From: Firmicutes bacterium UBA5010
Lineage (GTDB): Bacteria > Bacillota > Clostridia > Tissierellales > Sedimentibacteraceae
DNA length: 8,353 nucleotides
Assembly: GCA_002396645.1 (NCBI GenBank)
Contig: DGYI01000074.1
Span: 32,568 to 40,920, forward strand
Direction: 5' to 3'
In this document: one piece after another, positions 5,480 through 8,353 of the stretch
How positions within the stretch are numbered: the stretch's first letter is position 1
How the letters are laid out: each line of letters begins with the position of its first letter
Notes under the pieces: generated by a model
The model's input: the letters and a program-made list of their open reading frames with translations, nothing else
What the model was told of the DNA's origin: nothing
Database searches by the model: none
Made by a program: the position numbers and the translations under genes

Positions 5480-6637
5480 TTATCTTGTTGTTATTTTTCT
5501 TATATCTTCAACACTTTCCTTTATTTTGTCTACAGCATAATCAAGTTCATCAATATTATTAAAATACCCAAAGCTGATTCTTATAGTTCCGTTCATAAAT
5601 TCATCACTTAATCCTATTCCTTTTAATGTTGGGTTTTCATTTTTAGATTTTGATGAACAAGCAGCTCGCGTAGACACATATATACCGTAATTCTCTAAAT
5701 AATGCAGTAAAACCTCAGCCTTTACACCCTTGAATGAAACACTGAGTATTTGAGGCGCACCGTTTTCATCCAGCATACTGTTTATGCAGATATCATCGAT
5801 TTTTTCCTTTAGTCTGTCTGCATAAGCTAATTTAAGTGAATTAAGCTTTTTTATCTCTTCGTTAAAATCTTTCTTTATAAGCTCACATGCCTTGCCGAGT
5901 CCAATAATTCCGGGAGTATTTTCAGTTCCCGGTCTTAAATTTTTCTCCTGAGCTCCGCCATACATCAATGCATCCACATTCGACTTGGAGCTTACATATA
6001 AGGCTCCTATACCCTTTGCTCCGTGGATTTTATGAGCACTGAATGACATAGTATCAATATCTAATTTTTTAAGATTAATCGGCACCTTTCCAAGAGCCTG
6101 CACCGCATCTATATGAATTTTTATACCGGCACTTACTCCTTTTACATATTTGATGATTTCATCAAGCTTCTGAATTGTACCTATCTCATTGTTCACGTAT
6201 ATTATTGAAATAAGTCCTGTATTTTTATCCACTAACTTTTTTAAGCTTTCAAAATCTATGAACCCGTCTTTGTCAATATCAAGATACCTGACATCATACC
6301 CCTTCTTTTCATATTGCTTATATACATTTTGTACAGACGGATGCTCAACAGATGTAGTTACAATATTGCTGCTGCTTTTATTTAACTTTGATACATGGCT
6401 GTTGATTGCCAGATTATTTGATTCTGTTCCGCCGCTTGTAAACAATATTTCATTTTCACCCGAATTTATAAGTGAAGCAATATTTTTACGTGATGCTTCT
6501 ATTTTTTTCTCTATATTTAATCCCATCCTATGCAAAGATGAGGGATTGCCGTATTCATTTTTAAAAACATCTATCATTTCAGTCAAAACTTCATCTCTGA
6601 CCCTTGTTGTGGCACAATTGTCTAAATATATATTCAT
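5480..6637 (-). CDS. Cysteine desulfurase (NifS/IscS family), probable sulfur donor to ThiI
   Basis: This PLP enzyme converts cysteine to alanine and carries the sulfur as a persulfide. Numbering from the chosen start gives 385 residues. The N-terminus MNIYLDNCATT is typical. TSGGTESNN (67-75) binds the PLP phosphate, H99 in SVEHPSV stacks on the ring, D177 in HIDAVQA contacts the pyridine nitrogen, and K203 in SFSAHKIHG is the Schiff-base lysine. The active-site cysteine is C327 in RAACSSKSKNENPTL. The gene sits directly upstream of thiI. That arrangement matches B. subtilis NifZ, which is dedicated to 4-thiouridine, more than a general IscS; no iscU or iscR is nearby. The ATG at 6637 is chosen because GAGG (6650-6647) lies nine bases upstream and a GTG at 6652 would overlap that site. 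A near-consensus promoter and a leader of about 130 nt precede it. Confidence 0.93.
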   Translation of the reverse strand: MNIYLDNCATTRVRDEVLTEMIDVFKNEYGNPSSLHRMGLNIEKKIEASRKNIASLINSGENEILFTSGGTESNNLAINSHVSKLNKSSSNIVTTSVEHPSVQNVYKQYEKKGYDVRYLDIDKDGFIDFESLKKLVDKNTGLISIIYVNNEIGTIQKLDEIIKYVKGVSAGIKIHIDAVQALGKVPINLKKLDIDTMSFSAHKIHGAKGIGALYVSSKSNVDALMYGGAQEKNLRPGTENTPGIIGLGKACELIKKDFNEEIKKLNSLKLAYADRLKEKIDDICINSMLDENGAPQILSVSFKGVKAEVLLHYLENYGIYVSTRAACSSKSKNENPTLKGIGLSDEFMNGTIRISFGYFNNIDELDYAVDKIKESVEDIRKITTR

Positions 6638-6766
6638 TCGTTCATTCCTCACATTTTTATCAAATATTTTAAAATTACAGACAAAGATTGATGTACAATC
6701 TAAAGAGTCTGCAATTTTTATATCATAGTCTCGTATAGCGGGACTATTCCGAGCCGTTTGAGTCTT
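6638..6766 (-). promoter_or_regulatory. Structured 5' leader of the desulfurase-thiI unit
   Basis: The expected leader is about 130 nt and holds two inverted repeats on the minus strand. One is a nine-position stem with one A-C mismatch and a five-base loop (6747-6725). The other is a two-step hairpin: GCAGAC with GTCTGT outside (6712-6707, 6682-6677) and AGATTG with CAATCT inside (6701-6696, 6690-6685). It is followed by AT-rich sequence with no clean T-run. No T-box, TPP or SAM riboswitch signature was recognised. Whether it regulates anything is unknown. Confidence 0.3.
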
Positions 6767-6771
6767 TTCAT

Positions 6772-6800
6772 ATTATACCCCAAAATATAAAAAATTTCAA
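6772..6800 (-). promoter_or_regulatory. Sigma-A promoter of the desulfurase-thiI unit
   Basis: On the minus strand TTGAAA (6800-6795) and a perfect TATAAT (6777-6772) are 17 bases apart, a near-consensus vegetative promoter. Transcription should begin near 6765, some 130 nt before the desulfurase start. It diverges from the small-RNA promoter at 6821-6849, with 20 bp between the two -35 boxes. Confidence 0.75.
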
Positions 6801-6820
6801 AATTTTTTTCAAAAAACCTA

Positions 6821-6849
6821 TTGCAAATATTGTCGGAGTTTGCTATAAT
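6821..6849 (+). promoter_or_regulatory. Sigma-A promoter of an orphan small RNA
   Basis: TTGCAA (6821-6826) and a perfect TATAAT (6844-6849) are 17 bases apart on the plus strand. No plus-strand protein gene follows: only the C-rich stretch and a strong terminator before two genes on the opposite strand. The promoter is therefore assigned to a non-coding RNA. Confidence 0.75.
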
Positions 6850-6855
6850 GAATCT

Positions 6856-6950
6856 AGGTTATCCCCCCGATAGCCAAATATATTCCCAATACCCCTTTTA
6901 TGCATATTAATGCTTCACAAAAACGACCCCGAGGTCGTTTTTGTGTTTTT
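6856..6950 (+). ncRNA. Putative C-rich trans-acting small RNA (RsaE/RoxS-like layout)
   Basis: The expected transcript is about 95 nt, from near 6856 to the T-run at 6946-6950. Its 5' end folds as GGUUAUC with GAUAGCC (6857-6863, 6869-6875; one U-G pair) around a loop of five Cs. An unpaired stretch follows containing UUCCC (6882-6887) and ACCCCUUUU (6891-6899). Next come a small hairpin GCAU-AUUA-AUGC (6902-6913) and the terminator. Firmicute sRNAs such as RsaE and RoxS expose C-rich UCCC and CCCUU motifs that pair with G-rich ribosome binding sites, and the same layout is seen here. No credible open reading frame is present. Homology to a named family is not claimed; a cis role for the neighbouring genes is unlikely because both lie on the opposite strand. 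Confidence 0.65.
6916..6950 (+). terminator. Strong terminator of the small RNA, probably bidirectional
   Basis: CACAAAAACGACC (6916-6928) and GGTCGTTTTTGTG (6933-6945) form a perfect 13-bp stem with a four-base loop, followed by five Ts on the plus strand. On the minus strand the inner CGACC/GGTCG stem runs into TTTTTGTG. It could therefore also end transcription of the aminotransferase, whose stop codon is only a few bases away at 6952. Confidence 0.85.
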
Positions 6951-6951
6951 G

Positions 6952-7749
6952 TTAAATTAACTTTTCATATTCTTTCATTAGACTTATAACCAGCTTATTT
7001 TCAACAGAATTAAAGTCAATATCATCAATTGTCTTAATCGGCAAAACATTATTTGATGTTCCGGTAATAAATGCGGCATCAAATCCTGCTATCTCATCAA
7101 GCTTAATTTTTCTTTTTATGATATCAATATTTAAGTTCTTTGCTATTTCCAGCACCTTAGTTCTTGTCACACCGAGCAATACATCTTTATCTTCCGCAGT
7201 TATTAAACTGTTTTCTTTAACAAAAAATATATTCGATTTGCTTCCTTCACTGACGGTTTTATCATTATTAACTAAAATAGCTTCAAATGCTTTATTTTCC
7301 TTTAGCAATAAGTCTATTTCGTCTCTATACTCTTTTGTATTCTTTTTTATATTGGGATTTTTTCTTTCCTTCATAATAGTTATCGTATGTATCCCGATTT
7401 CATAAAAGCTTTTATCCGGATAAAAACTTTTAACAAAATACATAAACAGCAAAGGCTCTTCATTTATATCAAAAGATACTCTGATATTGCAATTGCCAAA
7501 ATTATTTTCATTAATTAACAGCTCTGTGTATTCTTTGAACTTTTCATAGTCTACGTCAAAATTTAAATCAGACAGCTTAATGCTGTTTTTCAATCTTTCA
7601 TAATGCTCAAATAAAAAAACAGGCTTATTATCAATAACTCTGATAACCTCGTATATTCTGGTTTTATCATCTTCAATCAATTTTTCAACAGTATTTTTAT
7701 CAACAATTCTGCCATTTAGTATATTTCTTTCCGAAACAATATTTATCAT
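6952..7749 (-). CDS. Class IV aminotransferase-family PLP enzyme, substrate unknown
   Basis: The 265-residue product has the length and fold pattern of fold-type IV PLP enzymes. These include branched-chain aminotransferase, D-amino-acid aminotransferase and aminodeoxychorismate lyase. With the chosen start, an N-terminal alpha/beta domain (about 1-110) includes YEVIRVIDNKPVFLFEHYERL. The probable PLP lysine is K135 in NPNIKKNTKEYRD. The E-G-S-x-S-N-I-F-F block (168-176) and GTSNNVLPI (230-238) provide cofactor and phosphate contacts. Residues deciding among aminotransferase and lyase activities are not clear enough to choose, so no symbol is given. The start is ATG at 7749: GGAGG (7762-7758) lies eight bases upstream, while an ATG at 7764 overlaps that site. 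The gene lies 36-50 bp behind the helicase gene and is probably co-transcribed with it. It ends at the shared terminator. Confidence 0.85.
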   Translation of the reverse strand: MINIVSERNILNGRIVDKNTVEKLIEDDKTRIYEVIRVIDNKPVFLFEHYERLKNSIKLSDLNFDVDYEKFKEYTELLINENNFGNCNIRVSFDINEEPLLFMYFVKSFYPDKSFYEIGIHTITIMKERKNPNIKKNTKEYRDEIDLLLKENKAFEAILVNNDKTVSEGSKSNIFFVKENSLITAEDKDVLLGVTRTKVLEIAKNLNIDIIKRKIKLDEIAGFDAAFITGTSNNVLPIKTIDDIDFNSVENKLVISLMKEYEKLI

Positions 7750-7767
7750 TCTTTTATCCTCCATATC

Positions 7768-7785
7768 TTCAAACTACGGTTTGAA
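7768..7785. repeat. 7-bp hairpin upstream of the aminotransferase ribosome binding site
   Basis: TTCAAAC (7768-7774) and GTTTGAA (7779-7785) are perfect complements around a four-base loop, in the spacer between the helicase and aminotransferase genes. No T-run follows on either strand, so it is not a terminator. It ends five bases before the GGAGG site and could affect translation or RNA stability. Confidence 0.35.
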
Positions 7786-7800
7786 ACTCTTAAAATACGT

Positions 7801-8353
7801 TTAAGAGGTCCAAAATTTATCCAGTAAACTATTCAGCTGGCTTGCATTATACATCACCTTAAAGTGCTTCCAATGATTAGGAAACAACTCTAAGTATGTG
7901 TTTTGTAAAAGTCTTGAGTCAATTAAGAGTGCAAGCCCTCTGTCCTCTTCTGTTCTGATGACTCTTCCAACTGACTGTAAAACCTTATTAAATCCGGGAT
8001 ATTTATATGCAAAATCATATCCGCTGTTATATTTTTTATCAAAAAAATCCTTTATCAGATTTCTTTCAAACGATATCTGCGGTATGCCTGTTCCTATGAC
8101 AATAGCACCTATCAGCATATCATAAGGCAAATTGATTCCCTCCGAAAATACACCTCCAACAACCGTAAATAAAACAACATCTCTTTCATCATAGAATTTC
8201 TCCAGAATTTCAAGCTGTTCCGTTTCCTGTAAAGAAGCTGAATTTTTTATGATATTATCCTCATATAAGCCTTCATATACCTCAGATACCTTGTTAAGAA
8301 ATGCATAGGAAGGAAAAAACACTATATAATTGCCCGTTTTATTATTAATTACA
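7801..8353 (-). CDS. DinG/Rad3 (XPD-like) superfamily 2 helicase, C-terminal part, cut by window edge
   Basis: This is the last 183 or so residues of an ATP-dependent DNA helicase; the frame stays open to position 8353. Visible motifs in order are GNYIVFFPSYAFL (motif IV region of DinG/Rad3 proteins), VFSEGINLPYDMLIGAIVIGTGIP (motif V, at about 8151-8080) and QSVGRVIRTEEDRG (motif VI, 7977-7936). The motif VI arginines act as the arginine finger for ATP hydrolysis. The family comprises 5'-3' helicases that often carry an iron-sulfur cluster domain between motifs Ia and II, but that part lies outside the window. Any N-terminal nuclease domain is equally out of view. The GTG at 8322 is internal, not the start, since conserved sequence continues upstream of it. 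The aminotransferase gene follows closely on the same strand, suggesting one operon. Confidence 0.9.
   Translation of the reverse strand, partial: VINNKTGNYIVFFPSYAFLNKVSEVYEGLYEDNIIKNSASLQETEQLEILEKFYDERDVVLFTVVGGVFSEGINLPYDMLIGAIVIGTGIPQISFERNLIKDFFDKKYNSGYDFAYKYPGFNKVLQSVGRVIRTEEDRGLALLIDSRLLQNTYLELFPNHWKHFKVMYNASQLNSLLDKFWTS

Noticed and set aside
6189..6728. Plus-strand frame of 179 codons inside the desulfurase gene
   Set aside because: It lies antisense to a well-supported gene with all catalytic motifs. It has no ribosome binding site or family signature.
6717..6770. Minus-strand upstream frame of 17 codons (MKRLKRLGIVPLYETMI) in the desulfurase leader
   Set aside because: Its ATG directly follows the TATAAT box, so transcription would start inside or after the start codon, and there is no ribosome binding site.
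6653..6951. T-box, 6S RNA, SRP RNA or CRISPR in the 300-bp gap
   Set aside because: No T-box core, no long 6S-like open helix, no SRP GNAR loop context and no spaced direct repeats were seen. The gap is explained by two divergent promoters, a leader and a small RNA.

Overview
The window is AT-rich DNA with strong GGAGG-type ribosome binding sites, occasional TTG starts and a low-GC Gram-positive gene set. That set includes a DUF4364 protein, a DUF554 membrane protein, an unsecreted multi-LysM protein, a Gly/Cys-rich mini-protein, and an adjacent cysteine desulfurase and ThiI without a rhodanese domain. I infer a member of the Clostridia or a relative (possibly Tissierellia-like), probably spore-forming. 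Genus cannot be read from the sequence.

Layout from left to right. Positions 1-121 are an edge region with no firm gene. A DUF554 membrane protein (122-805, minus) and a DUF4364 protein (982-1515, plus) diverge from a shared 176-bp promoter region. The DUF4364 gene converges on a YVTN/YncE-like beta-propeller gene (1512-2408, minus), and their stop codons overlap by 4 bp. Next, all on the minus strand, come a four-LysM protein (2521-3360), RNase HI (3439-3894), a 51-residue Gly/Cys-rich membrane mini-protein (4031-4186) that is easy to miss, ThiI (4267-5427) and a cysteine desulfurase (5480-6637). The desulfurase and ThiI form a two-gene unit behind a near-consensus promoter and a leader of about 130 nt. 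The right end holds a class IV aminotransferase (6952-7749) and the C-terminal third or less of a DinG/Rad3-type helicase that runs off the window (7801-8353), both on the minus strand.

The most interesting parts are non-coding or very small. (1) Between the desulfurase and the aminotransferase, on the plus strand, lies a complete orphan small-RNA gene of about 95 nt. It has a TTGCAA-N17-TATAAT promoter, a hairpin with an all-C loop, unpaired UCCC and CCCCUUUU motifs, and a 13-bp terminator; it resembles C-rich Firmicute sRNAs of the RsaE/RoxS type. (2) Between RNase HI and the mini-protein is a roughly 106-bp element made almost wholly of palindromes: 10-bp terminal inverted repeats, a 14-bp perfect hairpin, and two terminator-like hairpins. 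(3) The Gly/Cys-rich mini-protein has a match to the sigma-K promoter consensus, and the nearby LysM protein has each LysM module bracketed by a cysteine pair. Together these suggest spore-envelope roles.

How the genes work together: the desulfurase most likely supplies persulfide sulfur to ThiI for 4-thiouridine in tRNA. The LysM protein and the mini-protein may both belong to the spore or cell surface. The remaining genes are housekeeping or of unknown role with no evident shared pathway.
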